Origin: Monarcha castaneiventris obscurior
Lineage: Eukaryota; Chordata; Aves; Passeriformes; Monarchidae
DNA: 64,000 nucleotides
Assembly (NCBI GenBank): GCA_026261815.1
Contig: JAMPIT010000566.1
Location: forward strand, 26,251,001-26,315,000
Direction of reading: 5' to 3'
The position numbers were made by a program, and so were the translations under genes. Below are positions 11,371 through 25,059 of the stretch, one piece after another. Position 1 is the stretch's first letter. Each line of letters opens with the position of its first letter. The notes under the pieces are model-generated. The model worked only from the letters and a program-made list of their open reading frames with translations, was not told where the DNA came from and searched no databases.

Positions 11371-14300
11371 TCTGCCTCAGGCATGAAAATATGCACTTCC
11401 CCTCTTGAACTGCCCAAAGTTTCTGTCAACCCAATCCTCAGGATTAAGCTCTCCCATTCGAAGTATACCAACTACTCTGTCCTAAGTGAGCACTCCAACA
11501 GCAGCAACAGCTTCAGCTGTAAAGAAACCCTCCAGGAAAAAATAGTTGCTAAGATCCATAACTTTATTAGGTGGATGTAAATAGTTATTGCTTAGAGAAT
11601 GACAACTCAGTCACAGTCAGATTCAAAAGCAAAGCTATTAGAGCCTCCTGAAAAAGTAATATGTGCAGCAGGTCTGTCCATCCTTTCCTTCTCCATGTAT
11701 GGGAAAACTGGCACAAACTGCAACGCTGAATTGGTACAAGAACACTGTATGGGCCCCATTCAAACAGCAGAAGATAGATGGAAAACATGATTCCAACCAG
11801 AGCTGGTTTTGACTGTGCTAGTCAGGAGGCAGTATGGTAACAGGAGGAAAGATTTGTGGGTAGGGAAAAAGGTTGCCTTCTGAATCTACTTGCTTAAGAG
11901 CTTCTATCTCATGACATAAGGTATCAGATTTGAAGACTATTTCATGCAGTCCTTGCCTCAGTGCATGACAAATTACACTGATGTGCAGGGATTCGACAAG
12001 GTCACTGTGATGGTCATGGTACACTGCACTGGAGAACAAGTTGGCAGTGTCACCCATGAAAAAGCTGGAAAGGTTTACCAGGTTATCATTTATTTAATGG
12101 GATGTTCCAGACAAAAACAACTAGATTAAACATGATTGTCATTATGTATATAGTTTTAAGGTCTGCATCTTCTGTATAAGCACACAATATAAAAACCTCT
12201 GTAAAACACTGAAATATCAAAACCAGAGAAACTTTTACCATATTGCTAGCTACTACAGGACAAAGGAAGTCATTACCCCTGTAGCCAACAGAAAAAAATA
12301 AAAGAAAAAAATGTTTCAAGGATGCTTGCTAGTGAAGAGCTGCTTTACTGACTGGGTCCACTGTGAACCACAAGAAAGAGAAGAATCCTTGCTTTAAAAC
12401 AACACGTTCATAAAATTGTAGCAATTTACTCACAATCAGAGAGCGTGACATCTGCATCACAAGACAAATTACAGTTTTGATCGTGCCTGTACAAACGAGA
12501 TTTCTGACTAAAGAGGAGCAGTTTGCTTTGAATTGTCACTGGTTCTCACCATGAAGATGACAGAAGGAGTATTTTGTGACACTACAAGCACTAGCTCCTG
12601 AACAAAATGAAGAGCACGGGAAGGATGATGGGACATAAACGGAGAGGAAGAATTTGACTGTTACAGAAATGTTCTTCCATCCCCCACAGGTGATTTGAGC
12701 TCAAGTAACTTTACAGTATGCAGGAACATTTTTGTCATACCTCTTTTCAGAAACCATATTGATACCTCTTTCCCTTATACTGCTTCTTACAGCTTTATGA
12801 CAATTAACTTTAGTCACTTGCTCTGGCATTTCAACTGAGAGACTAGTCATCCTAAAAAATGCACCTCAGATGGTAATTCACATTACATGGGGGTGATTAT
12901 GTCCCTGTCTAATCTGGGTGACAGGTCAGGAGGCATCTCCAGAATGTGAAGCTGAATGCCTACATACACGTTCACACAGGCTCACCTCTCTGCTCAGATG
13001 TAATGTATTTTGACTTTGCATGTGACTTTTCATTAAAGGCAAGCACACAATCAAATGGCTGACATTGCTTAATACAGCAAGGATCTCAAATAAGGTGACA
13101 CGGAATGATGGTGCATAATGCTTAAAATGACAATTTTCAAAATAGTAAGAGACATGCTTACCTTAATTTATGCAAACATGATGATTTTTATGATATGTTA
13201 AACAATTAATATTTAAAGTTCTGGGTATTTGTAAGACTATGGTCTTTATAGCATTGGAACAAAATGCAGGTGGTTTAAAGTACCTGGAAAAATGCTAATC
13301 TGAGATTCCGAGGATGTATCTGCTTGACACTGCCACCAAAACAATAGCCTTTAAGCATTTTAATTTAACTGAAGGAAAAAGGGTAAAAAACACTCCGACG
13401 TATACAATGTATTTAGTTTGGATCCTTTGACACTTAGCTCCTATCTTGGTCTATTCTTGCCAAAGATATGATATCAGCCCCTTTTCACAACTGCAATGAA
13501 ACATCTACATTCTTATTTAGATAACTGAAATTGTCCTGAATTGCAGAAAGATGAAATATTTCAAAATTTCAACAACTTCAATAAATGTTTAAATAGATTA
13601 TCATTCATTCAACAAATTAAAAAAGGCACTTTTTTCATAAAGACAGTACAACAGTTCTGGCTAGCTAACCATAACCACAGTACTAACAAAGGTATGTGGG
13701 AATGTCATGCAGTGAACAGCAAGTGCTTTGGCACTTACAGATTCAGATACACGGATGGTGTAAATCAGTGCAGCTACATTAATGTGCATTCCATGTTTGC
13801 AAACAGAAGTCAGACCAGAAATTAAAGCGCTGGCCCTTTCAGTAATGCACTTTGCTGTTATACATAATGAAATTACTATACAGGATGATTTTCTTCTACC
13901 AACAACACATATTATTTAAATTTATTATTTAAATCGAATTAGAAATAGCAGTTTATTAGTATTTAAGAAGATGAGATGAATTCCATATGAAATCAGTGAT
14001 ATAGATACTACAGTGTAACTGAAGTTATGTCTGAATCAAAGATCAATGCATTTTTTACAGGTGCTCTCTTCAGAAATCAAATGTTATTATGCATTTTCTA
14101 CTGATCTTACAGTTTCGAAAAGAAATGTGGCTAAGAATAGCCACAGAAAAGGCCAACTTAGTTTAAATCTAGTTCATATTGAAACATTAGGTCAGCATCA
14201 AAAGACGTGGATTTAAAAATCCTTTGTTCAGCACAGGGAAAATTACTTACCATTTGAACAGCCTCTCCATTACACTTATTAAGCTGTGAGTGAAGCGTGG

Positions 14301-17300
14301 TGCTTGTAACCACTCAGCCTGACTTCCACAGCTGAAAGGCTTCCATCAGGTCAGTACAGATCTGCTCACTGTAGCAATGGACTTTGTCCTTTTTCTTTTT
14401 TCGTGGCTCCCCTTCCCACCCCAAAAGCAGATAATCATGAGGGAGCAGTATAAATATAAACTGTTTACCTTGTAAAGAATGTAAAGAATTCAATTAATGC
14501 CAAGTTCTCTGAGAATAAATTACATTGCAGTAAAGGAGCTGATGTGCTTCTCCTATTCTTGGCTCCACAGAGCTTCGTTTGGATTTAATTAGAAAGTTAG
14601 GGCTCTTAAATGGCACGATACACAAAGCTTCCTCAATTTCTGCTTAACATCCAATTCTGTCTTTGCTGAAGAGCAATCCTGAGCACATTCAAGCAACCAT
14701 CCTCTTATAAAACCCTACTCCTGTATGCTGCTCTTCAAGAGCCTTTCGATGTGACTAGACTGGTAAGTAGGAACTGCAATCAATTTCCAGCTTGATACCA
14801 AGGAAAAGTTACTTATCAGATGCTATTTATCAACTCTACAGGCTTCCTAATAGACTCTATTATCTATCTATCAGCTATTCAGTGGCATTTTCTAAAAATT
14901 TATTAATTTAAATCAAAGAATCAACCAGTTTGGGATCTTGCCATTGTAGTGATAGAAGAGAATCTGAATAATACCTAATTAGATATAACAGAGGGCTCTG
15001 TACTGTCATTTGTGATTTATGCCATGTAGCAGTCTGTGACATACGGAGATTTTATGTTCTAGGTAAAATTCATTAACTGTGTGCCAGCTTATTCAACAAA
15101 TGCAGCCAAACTGCTTGCCTGTGCGTTAGCCTTCAGTGTAATAAAACACAGGTTTCCAACTGATATGTATGGGATTCTTCCCAGTTTTTACAAACAAAAA
15201 TAATATTTTATTTTGTCTGTTTTTGATGCACAGGGAATTTAAAAGTATGAATGGTCTGAAAGAAAGTCCGTATACCTCAGAGCAGTAGTCCTCATCTGTG
15301 GATCACATCCAGAAACTACAGGAAGGCACGTGAAATGAACTTACACAATCTGGTCATGATCATACTGTTTATTTTGGTAAAGCTGCTATCTCCATCTCCT
15401 CTCTACTGCCATTATCCTTCTGTACACCCTCAGAGGATGAGACAAAGGTGCAGTCACAGACCCCAGCACACTTCAGGCAATTTCTCCTGTAAACATCAGA
15501 ACCTTTTGTGAAACAAACTAAAACACCATTGTCTGCTCTGGAGCACTAGAGTTTCCAACTAGAAAGACTCAGATCAGCACAGTCTCAGGTATGAGTAAAA
15601 CACATTAACCCATTCATCTCATAGAATATCCCAGATGAGCTTTTTGAAGACAAAAGTCTGTGCTCAAGGCGGATTCAGGGCTTTATTGTAGTGTCTTCAA
15701 ATAAAGACTATTCAGACAATAGGTTGAAACACTGCTCTTTTGGACTTCAAGTAAGTCTTTTGAGCAATCCGCCATGAAAGTTAGGATATAAGTATTCCAT
15801 GACCAAAAAAAAGGAAAAAAAAAAAAAGAGAAACAGAAAAAAAGAAAAAATGAAAAAGAGAGAAGGAAAAGAAAAAAGCTTCTCAGTTAAATGTTGTATA
15901 CCAGCTTATGTTCACTAGTGAAGGTTCAAGCAGAACAAATGAAACACATCTAGACAGCACAGCGCATAGGCTTAGTTCTCCTTTAATTATTCTGTGCTCT
16001 TGTGCTCTAATAATTATCTTTTTTTTTGTGGCTTTTGAATTTCACAGGGTCTAAAGTGAAGACTGCAACATAGGAGAAAGGTATTTTAAAACATAAACAC
16101 AAAGGTTTTTATATACATTCTAGTAAGTACTAGAAGGGTATACATGGGCAGGGAACAGTATTTGAGGCTACAAAGCCTTTTGAAATAGATGAAAGATTGC
16201 ACAGGGAGTAGAACACACAATGTGGGGGTGCTTCACCTGCCCTGTCTATTGGGAGAGATCCATAGCCTTTGCAATAGAGAGGACTAGTAGGGATACTTCA
16301 AAAATGATCCAGTGAGCTAAATAACAATGCTGTAGAACATCAGAGGTCCAACACCTTTCCTTCATTGTTTATGAAGTGTAGACACACCTTCTGAAGCTTT
16401 TCCCACTGCCACCTTATCTTTCTTTTGCTTGCAGCAAGGTAAGAGGTGCAAAGTGTGCATGGCATTGCATTTCACCCAAGTGCCGTAATTTCACCCCGAC
16501 CACCAAGCCTCACAGAGCCACTCACTCACTGCCCCACCAGCAGAATCAGGGAGGGAATCAGAAGGGTAAAAGAGAACTCATGGGTTGAGATGCAGACAGT
16601 TTAATAGGGAAAGCTAAAGCTGCACACACAAGCAAAGCAAAACAAAGAATTAAGTCACTGCTTCCCATGGGCAGGCAGGTGTTCAGCCATCTCTAGGAGA
16701 GGAGGGACCCATCACTTGCAATGGTTACTTGGGAACACAAACACCATCACTCCAAACATCCCCCTTTCCTCCTTCTTCTTCTGTACTTTCTATACAGACC
16801 ATGGTGTCATATGGTCTGGGATATCCCTTTGTTCAGTTGGGGTCACCTGTCCTGGCTGTGTCTCCTCCCAACCTCCCATGCACCAACAACTTCCTCCCCA
16901 GCGTGGTTATACAAAAGCAGAAAAGGCCTTGGCTCTGTGTAAGCCCTGCTCAACAATAAAAAAAACACCTCTATATTATCAACGCTGTGTTCAGCACAAA
17001 TACAAAACAGAGCCCTATACTAGACACAGTGAAGAAAATTAACTCTACCTTAGCTGAAACCAGCACACCAAGAAGAAGAAACTTACTCGGAGCACGCTTA
17101 AATTTCCTTGCAAGATATTTGACATGACTTGGTACCTTCTGTGACAAGACAATGGTTTTTAGACTAAACCTGACATCCATATAGTAGAAAAGCCACATTA
17201 TAATTTCTTACAATAATGAAATAGTTGTATAACATTACTAGGCAATGTAGTATTCACTTGTTTGAAAAAATTGTGTCATGATTAACCTGGTTTTGAAACA

Positions 17301-18785
17301 TTTTCCTGCAACAGGCTAACAGGTTTGGAAATTATCATGGGGAGAAAAACTAGAAGATGCGCACACACAAGTAACATAATCACAAAGACTTTGTTTCCTA
17401 AGGAAGATCAAAGCAAAATATGCTTATGTGTTTCCTAAAGCTTAATGATAAAGCAGCTAATTTTATTTTTAAAGAAATAGTCGAAGTCCCTCTGTCAGGA
17501 TCTGAAGGAAGAGTTTAAAGCAATCAGAAAACAACAGTCATCTGATTAACACTGAATGCACTGACACATTTCTTATATATATTTATATATAGACAACTTA
17601 GAAGAAAAAAAAATTAGCTGTTTAAGCTAACCCTTATAACTTTGGGATCTATGAATTTATGTCACTTTTTATTTGGCATTTTCAGAAGCAAGCAATGTAT
17701 ATTTCTTAGAATAACATAAAATACTAATTGATGCTTGTCACTTGCAATGCCTGTGAGGAAATAGCATCAGAATATTTGGTCATATTTGAATGATCTAAAT
17801 TCTTGTAAATCACACCACCAGCAAGTAAAACTCAAGAAGCTCCAAATCAGAAGGTAGAATGAGAATGAAGAAGATCTGGGCTTGCCAAATGACAATTAAA
17901 AAAGATAAGTAGGAATAGAAGTGAAGTCCTCTAGGAAAAAATAGCTCCTTCTAGTCCTTGCACAGACCTAGCTGTCTTTATTTGGCTGCAATACAAGACT
18001 TGTGAAGTGACAATTAAGCTTTGAAGATAATAGTTATTTCCTTACAGTGCATTCAATGGAGATGTAATAATACAGTGATCTCTAGCCCACATTGTCAGAT
18101 ACAGGATACAGAGGAGGGGAGGATGTGCACCTGGGAAGAAATGCACTGGAAAACTCTTCCTACCATCACAGTATAATATAAAATATTTGTTACATAGGCA
18201 CTTATCACAACAAGCAGTGAAAAACACTAAGACTGTTGCTAATACTTGTAAATCTGCAATTTGAGAGAGTGAATTAACACATTGGTGCACAGTGAGAGGA
18301 AACCGAAATTACAGTTGCTACACCTCAAAGATACTGAAAAAGTTGAGCAGCAGCAGCAATAACCAACTGCTTGAATAAAGAAACAAAAAATCAGATTGTT
18401 TCAAAACCTGGGGCAGTTCTTTCATCTCAGACATTCTCAGATATCACTATTTAGTCAGGAAATATGCCAGGGCTCAAGAGTCATACAGCATATAAGAATT
18501 ACAGAAAACATAGGAGAAAAACACATAAATCAAAATTTGCAAAAACCTGCATATATAAAAGCTAGTAAAGGAATATGTGAATCAAGACAAAGAAGATATT
18601 GAGTATCATACATCATAGAGAGTTAAAAGTCAAAAAGGAAACAGTGGTCCACAGACCTAGCCATAAGGACTGGCAAACACACAAGAAAAGAAATCCTATG
18701 CCAAGTGAACTGTGGTTCTACACGCAATCTAATAATTTAAAGAGACTACTGTAAAGTAAAAGCAGATGGAAAAGTAGTTTACCAC
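11371..18785. other. Non-coding stretch, no gene recognised
   Basis: Mostly unique AT-rich sequence. It contains an A-rich low-complexity run at 15804-15877 and small AT repeats near 17572-17600. Open frames at 11599-12319, 13541-13825 and 16716-17198 overlap one another on both strands or in several frames and show no domain. Stretches such as 13000-15200 could hold conserved non-coding elements, but this cannot be judged from one genome. Confidence 0.5.
15804..15877. repeat. A-rich purine low-complexity tract
   Basis: About 74 bp made almost wholly of A with interspersed G, including an A run of 13. It has no LINE body upstream, so it is not an obvious poly(A) tail. Confidence 0.8.
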
Positions 18786-19105
18786 ACAGTGGAGCTCACA
18801 GAAACTCTGCAGCAGGGCTAATATGTACGCCTTTGGTCACTGTTCTGTGCACATCAAGGCACTGCCATTTCAGTTTTCAAATAGCAAGAGGATTGGAAAC
18901 AGGCCCACCTCCATTCTGCAGAAAGGCAACTTATCTGGAATATTGCATTCAATTCTAGACAGTCAAATTGGAGCAGTTCAAAAGAAACTACTACAAATGA
19001 TATTGGGGCCCGAGGGACTGATTTATGAGGAAGGATGAAAAGAATTAAATATGCATAGCTTAGCTAAGCAGTCACTAAGGAGAGAAAAGTTAACAGAAAT
19101 TTAAA
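18786..19105 (+). mobile_element. Very old CR1-like LINE fragment
   Basis: The plus strand keeps the word order of the CR1 reverse-transcriptase C-terminus: GGAATATTGCATTCAATTCT (a counterpart of an EYCVQFW-like segment), then CAGTTCAAAAGAAACTACTAC, then TTTATGAGGAAGGATGAAAA (like SYEERLK), then AAATATGCATAGCTTAGC (like LFSLE). The translated remnant VQKKLLQMILGPEGLIYEEG aligns by eye with the same region of younger copies. Divergence is far greater than at 25060-25521, so an ancient CR1 or L3-type copy is likely. Ends are approximate. Confidence 0.5.
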
Positions 19106-19814
19106 GAGTGAAAGGGAAAAAGAAAGGTTATATACCATAAAAATTAAGAGAATATGGAAGAATAAAATGGATTTTATATAGTGCAAATTTAGGCAGAGTA
19201 GACAAAATAGCCAATAGAGATGAGATTAACAGGTAAGATCACAAAATTCCTTGTTTGGTGTACTGGGTGGACAGCCACACAAAAGCAACAACATGGGCAC
19301 AGCAGCTCTGTGTTTCTGACACTCAGGACAGCTCCCTCACTCAGTTCTGACATCTCTGAATGGCCCTGTAAAGCTCTGTAAAGAGAACCCCTCAGTAAAA
19401 TGAAGAACCAACCCATGAGAATTTCTGGCATGTAAAGCCACACCACTGGCATCTGAAAGGCTTCTTTCCCTTGCACTGGGGGGGTAATTATTGGGTATGT
19501 CCTTCATAAGCCTGGCTAAGGCTAGAAGAGCAAGGATAGTTGATAGTCTTAGCTGGATGTCCATGGGTATGTGATAACGAAAGCAGTTTCAGTGGCTTTC
19601 CTGATAACAGAGTTATTTAAAGTCTCTAAGGTCACCTTCCACATCTACCACCGAGTATTACACTTGTGGTCACATACTACTACAGGACAGCTGTATGGGC
19701 ATGTATATACTAGGAAACAGAAGTGAAGATAAGCATTGTGCCATTTGATTGTGAACACGTGCAGCAATGTCCTTTCTGGGTTAAATTACAATGGGGAAAT
19801 AGGGTTGATAATTC

Positions 19815-19944
19815 AAAGAAGAGAAAGAAGAAGAAGAAAAGGAAGAGAAAGAGGAGAAAGAAGAGGAAGAAGAGGAAGACAAGGAAGAAGAAGAAGAAGA
19901 AGAAGAAGAAGAAGAAGAAGAAGAAGAAGAAGAAGAAGAAGGAA
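19815..19944. repeat. GAA/AAG purine microsatellite
   Basis: A 130-bp run of purines on the plus strand is broken by a single C at 19880. It begins as imperfect GAAGAGAAA-type words and ends in about 19 perfect GAA units (19884-19941). The frames that cross it encode poly-K, poly-R or, on the minus strand, poly-F and are artefacts of the repeat. Confidence 0.95.
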
Positions 19945-20184
19945 CTGATCAGCTTGATCTCATTTGACCAACTGAAAAAAAGCAAAGGATGTGTCAAAGG
20001 ATCCTAGTCTACACGAATCTTCAGGCACCTTACTGAGGAAATAACTGGACAAACATAAAAAATGCTTCACAGATGGTGAAACTGAAGTAGAAATAAAACA
20101 GGAATTATTATTGCAACTCTGACATTACTGCTCACAAGACAGAAAAATGTCACTCCAAGACACAATAAATCTATATATTCATTG

Positions 20185-20250
20185 GTGATTAAGAGGAATT
20201 AAGTCATTTAGTTTGCCTAAGACCTTTACTTTTCACAACTATGTCTATAT
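20185..20250. repeat. Possible MIR-like SINE core remnant
   Basis: The phrase AGGAATTAAGTCATTTAGTT followed by TGCCTAAGACC resembles the MIR core (GAGGTTAAGTGACTTGCCTAAGGTC). The match is short and eroded, so chance is possible. Confidence 0.25.
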
Positions 20251-20696
20251 GATTTACACATGCCCCTTCTGCAACTAACATTAGTACTGCAGCTAACAGA
20301 CTCAAACAATTGTGTTGAAAGGAAAGCACCTGAAAAAAAGCTATTCAATTCATGTGCAATCTAAATATAAAATGTCTCTCCTTTCACATAAAATTATTGT
20401 TGAGTAAGGAACACACTGTTTTAATATATTTCTTTACAATCTCTGGCAATAAGCTACCTAAGGACAAAAATACTGTTCTTCCCACAAAGAGGGAAAAAAA
20501 GAGGAAATTTCTACATGCCTGCTTCTCTCCTTCCTCAGTTTAGATGTCAACATTCACGAAAATTTTTACAGAAGAAAGCTTTGGTTCCTTTTATAGTAAA
20601 GGGATCACATTTGAAAGCTATCGATTAACTTTCAAAATATGACCTTAATACATTGGTCTATTTTCTGTAGATGGCTTTACAAAGTCCCATATATAT

Positions 20697-20872
20697 TTTA
20701 TAGGTCGTACTTCATAACAGGATTTGCACCGAATGGGACCACAGCAGGAGTCCACCAGCCTGAGGTGGTATGGCCCAGATCTATTGCCTGTCTACGTGCT
20801 CTGAATATGGCTTCTGTCTCTTCTGAAATGTCATACTCCATAGAGGGACATTCACGGTAGGATTTACAGCTA
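20697..20872 (-). other. Coding-like segment of unknown identity
   Basis: The minus strand holds an open frame with protein-like composition. It includes the segment ETEAIFRARRQAIDLG followed by HTTSGWWTPAVVPFG and ends MKYDL plus TAA. The GC content is visibly higher than in its neighbours. On the plus strand the same stretch is also open between a TATAG acceptor-like site and a GTAGGA donor-like site (20704-20856, 153 bp, a multiple of three), so strand is uncertain. Acceptor quality on the minus strand is poor (purine-rich). It could be a terminal exon, a decayed pseudogene or chance. I do not recognise the protein. Confidence 0.25.
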
Positions 20873-23800
20873 AAGATAGCAGATTTTATCTTTTCCTTTT
20901 TTTCCGAGAACAACATTTTTTGATTTAAAATCAACTATGAAATGAAAGAGAGTAAAGCACACTTCCAACAGGAACGTCCATATTCTAGCTGGATGAAAAG
21001 CTAGTAATAAATGACCAAGTGCTCTTCCACTTGTATGTGGTGCCCTCCTGTCCACACTCCTTGCCAGATCCCATTCTTACTGGTCAAAAAGTGGTTTAAA
21101 GTGGACTAAGTCAGGGCTCTCTGAATCACCTTACAAACAGGGGAAGTTGTCAGGGACTGTCTTTCAGTGTACAGGAATGGCACTGGCAAGACAACCCGTT
21201 CTGGCCATGCTACTTGCATTTGTGCTCTGGAAGTGACAACAGACTGACCCATCTGTTGGCTGAGGGGATGTGCAGTAGTCAAAACAGCAAAACTTGCAGA
21301 TTCCTCTTAGCAGGTCTTATACTGCTTTTGTTTTCACTGAAGTCATTTGCTCAAAAGCAAACAAATGGAAAATACATCCTTTAATAAATGATCAAAGAGC
21401 ATTTTTTTTAATTGGTGGCTCTCCTTTATGATATATTAAAAAACTTGTGTTAGGACAACTCTTTATTTGCTCCAAATCAAACTAAGCTTTTGCTGACTTA
21501 ACTATTTTCATTTGTTTAAGAACAAGTTGGAATTAGTTCAATCTCAGATTTCACTTGCTTTAAAATAATGTTTATACTGTTGCAATTTTGATTCAGGTGT
21601 TAATTGAATTATCTAGAAATATTTTCTCTTTGGTTTTATAACTTAGAAACTGTGCAAAATTCACCATGTTTCAGTATATTAATTTGTATGAAACAAGAAA
21701 AAAAAGGTGATTATTAGTAACAAGAAGCTACTTTGTGATTGAAAACATGTCTTCTAGTCTCAAAATTTTCAAAAACCTTTTGAGGAAAAGTGGCTATATT
21801 GCAACAATTTCATAAATAGAAATAGAGAGGTTGGGGGGGTGTTGTTGGTTTGGGGTTTTTTTCTGCTCTCCGTTCTTGCAGCAATCTTCTCAAAAATGTA
21901 ATATCAGAATCAGAAGCTTCACACATGCTGTGCCAATATGGTGAGAAAATATGGTACTTTGACCTTTATAATCTTCTTTCATCTTATTTTTAGGGTGGCT
22001 AGATTTCTTTGCTGTTTCAGAATAACTACATTAGGAGAAAGAAGCACTCCAAATACCAAAATTATATGGAATGACTTTATAATTTCCTTACAAACCATCA
22101 GTAAAGTTTTCCACAAAAGTGCTGATTCTTCTCTTTACTGGCAGTTTTTTTACAGTGGCAAACAAAATAATGACAAAAAATAATTGAGGGATGATTGCGA
22201 TTTCCACTTAAATACTATAAATAGAACATATTTTTAGTTGAATACAGAGTTGGAAATGTTATAGTCTTCAATTGTCCAAGTTAATACTGCTCCTTTTGCT
22301 GTTATTTCAAAGTGTATTTTTCCAAATACCAATTTAATGTAAAACTTAATATAATTATCAAGTGCTATTCTATGGGGTTGTCATTGTTAGGAAAGTTGGT
22401 GTTACTCTGAGGTCAGTTTTATTTATTGGAAACCCACTTAGAAAATTATTAGACTATTATTACAAATGTGCCAAGATAATTGGCCTATTGCCAGCTCAAA
22501 ATACATTTTTCTAAGTATCATTTTCTGTATCTGCATACTGATATAAAAAGTTATTTTTTATCTCTTTCCTGGCACCAAGTGTCATGAATCTCAAACTTTT
22601 TAATATTTAGATGAGGTAGAAAATTAGTTCAAATTAAAAAAATCATGTTGCGTTTCTGTGATTGTCACATGAACCCAGGAACTGGAGAATAAAAATAGAT
22701 AAATACATCTAGAATCATCTGCTGGTACAGACATACTGGCATTCATAGGTGGTGAATAATATCCTCTTGTCCTCTTGTCCTGCACTTGTCCTGTGATGAC
22801 AGTGAGAGAGAGAGATAAAAAGTGTAATAGAAGTAAAAATATTCTAGCTGTGGCTCTATTTGTATTAAGGTTGATAAGACAAAACTCATTTATTCTTAAC
22901 TGAGTAATTAAAAACCTAATTTTTTAGATATCTTTCATGACACCTGAACTATCATATAATTTTTTAAAAAAGTTTGCACTGCATATCACTGATACATCCG
23001 ACACATTCAGTCTGTCAAAATGGAATAAAAAATACCATGTATTGTATTAGCATTCTTTTATATAGCTTTACAGTGTAAGCTTCTCAAACAAATACCTTTC
23101 ATCAAAATCTCTTTACTCCCCTGGAATTGCTTTATGTGCCTTCACAAGACCTTAAAACTCCCAAGCAGTGGTTCATTTCACAGAGCCACTCCTCCTGCTC
23201 TTCCACGACTCCCAGGGCAGGTGACTCCTGACTCTGCCTCCCAGCCTCATTCCCAGCAGGCAGGATCACTCAGTCATACTAAGCATCTCATTTCAGTAAC
23301 AATCTTAACCTCATGCCACAGGTCACTGTGTTATGAGCATGTACAAGGAAAAGGAATTTTTCCCTGCAGCCATGGTGTACTTAGCTCTGTTATTGCAGAA
23401 ATAAACCATGGCATGAGAGTTAGCAGACACTATCATGAGCTATCAACCTAAATAAATGGGATAGGTGTTGAATAAAGACTGTCACAGACATCTTGCTTCG
23501 TTTACACCTCCCATTCCCACCACCTGCATAATTTTTACTGTTTTGTCCCTTGAGTTCCTCATTGGAGGCAGAGGACATGTCCAAAATGTGAGAATTCTCT
23601 GGGACACCAGAATATACAATAAATAAATTAATGTCACCTCCTACCCAATGCTGGAATAGAAGAAATACTGCTCATGAGGAGGAGAAAACACTTCAAAGAA
23701 TTTGCTAATACTCTTATGTCACTAGCCAGCCAGTGTGACAGAACACCTGTGTGTCACTGTTACTTGGGCTATCACACATCCTGCACATGTTGCCACAGAG

Positions 23801-25059
23801 GTAAAGGGTTCCTGTGTCACAGACCAACTACGAGTCTCCAATTTTTCTTTTCAGGCTCCTCATCTCTTCTTATTTGGTCTAAACTACAGTAACTCACTCT
23901 ACTGAAGTGCAGATGAAAGTTTACTGTCTCACAGTAAGAAAGCTGACACGAAGGTATCACATGTTTCACCCACAGTATTACTTCTTCCTCCATGGGAGAA
24001 TCAAGTTCAAGTATCCATCCTCTGAAAGCTGAAACTAATGTATCATATCACATCTTTCCCCCATCCTTTCCAAGCTGCATAAGGTTCAGATAGACCTACG
24101 ACTTCATGTACAAACCTTGCCATGTGATCAGGTCCTGATGGTAGTAAAGGATAGATACTGAAGAAAATTGTTAAGTTTATTTTATATCTTGTTTCAAATC
24201 CTGAATTAAATTTATCAATAAACATCTAATTAGTACTTCCATCCCAGATCTCTGTAGGTATTGAGCTGTAACATACCACTATTCAATGGGTTTTAATTCA
24301 TACAAAGGAATTGGAAACAGAGATAAACCAGAAAGAACAGAAGCAGATGCTGATGTTCAGATTTGATGATCCTAATATTTGGATAAATTAACTTGGCTTG
24401 GACTTCCACCTGGCATGACTGTAACTCCTTATCTATAGCAAGGTTTTAATTCTGTTTGCACTTATGCACCTCTATAGCATTTGCAGTGGAAATCAGATTC
24501 TGGAGTAACAAACTTAAGCCTCCTTAATAAAGTACTGTTTTTCTTAGTTACCTTTGCAGATCCCTCAGAGGAAGTCCAGAGCAAAGGTGGAAAACCACTG
24601 CCATAACATGTAAATTATGATATTTGTATATTAGATATACAAGGGAGAGAAGACAGCAGCAAGGTGCTGCCTAATTTGCAAAATTACACTCATTTGTGCA
24701 GTCTGTCACACAAATCATCAAGATAAAATGGTACCCTGCAGCTGGCAGATAATATGTGATACTCTCCTGCAAACCACTCTTCTCTCTTCTAAATACTCAT
24801 GCTCACAGATTGCCAAGGATTAGCTACTAGCACAGACAGAGACAGCTCTGAGCAGCAGAGATACTTGGCTGCAAAAAGGAGATGGGCACAAGTAGTGACA
24901 ACATGAGCTGCTCCAACAGGCAGACACACATTCGACTTGTGTGTTACATGCTGCAGGTGCCAGCTAAAGACAACGTGATGGCTGCAGCAGGCGCAATTCC
25001 AGAGTATTACTGGGATGAAAGACCTCACTGGGCATGGTCCCAGAAAATCTGGTTTGACC

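Larger units (their letters stand above)
19106..25059. other. Non-coding stretch with GAA tract and a coding-like patch
   Basis: Apart from the GAA tract (19815-19944), a possible MIR-like remnant (about 20185-20250) and the unresolved patch at 20697-20872, I see no gene. A CCTCTTGT direct repeat and a short GA run lie at 22760-22817. Frames at 23134-23451 and 23674-23892 have no recognisable domain. Confidence 0.5.

Noticed and set aside
19710..20007. Frames encoding poly-K/R and poly-F proteins
   Set aside because: They are translations of the GAA/TTC microsatellite and not genes.
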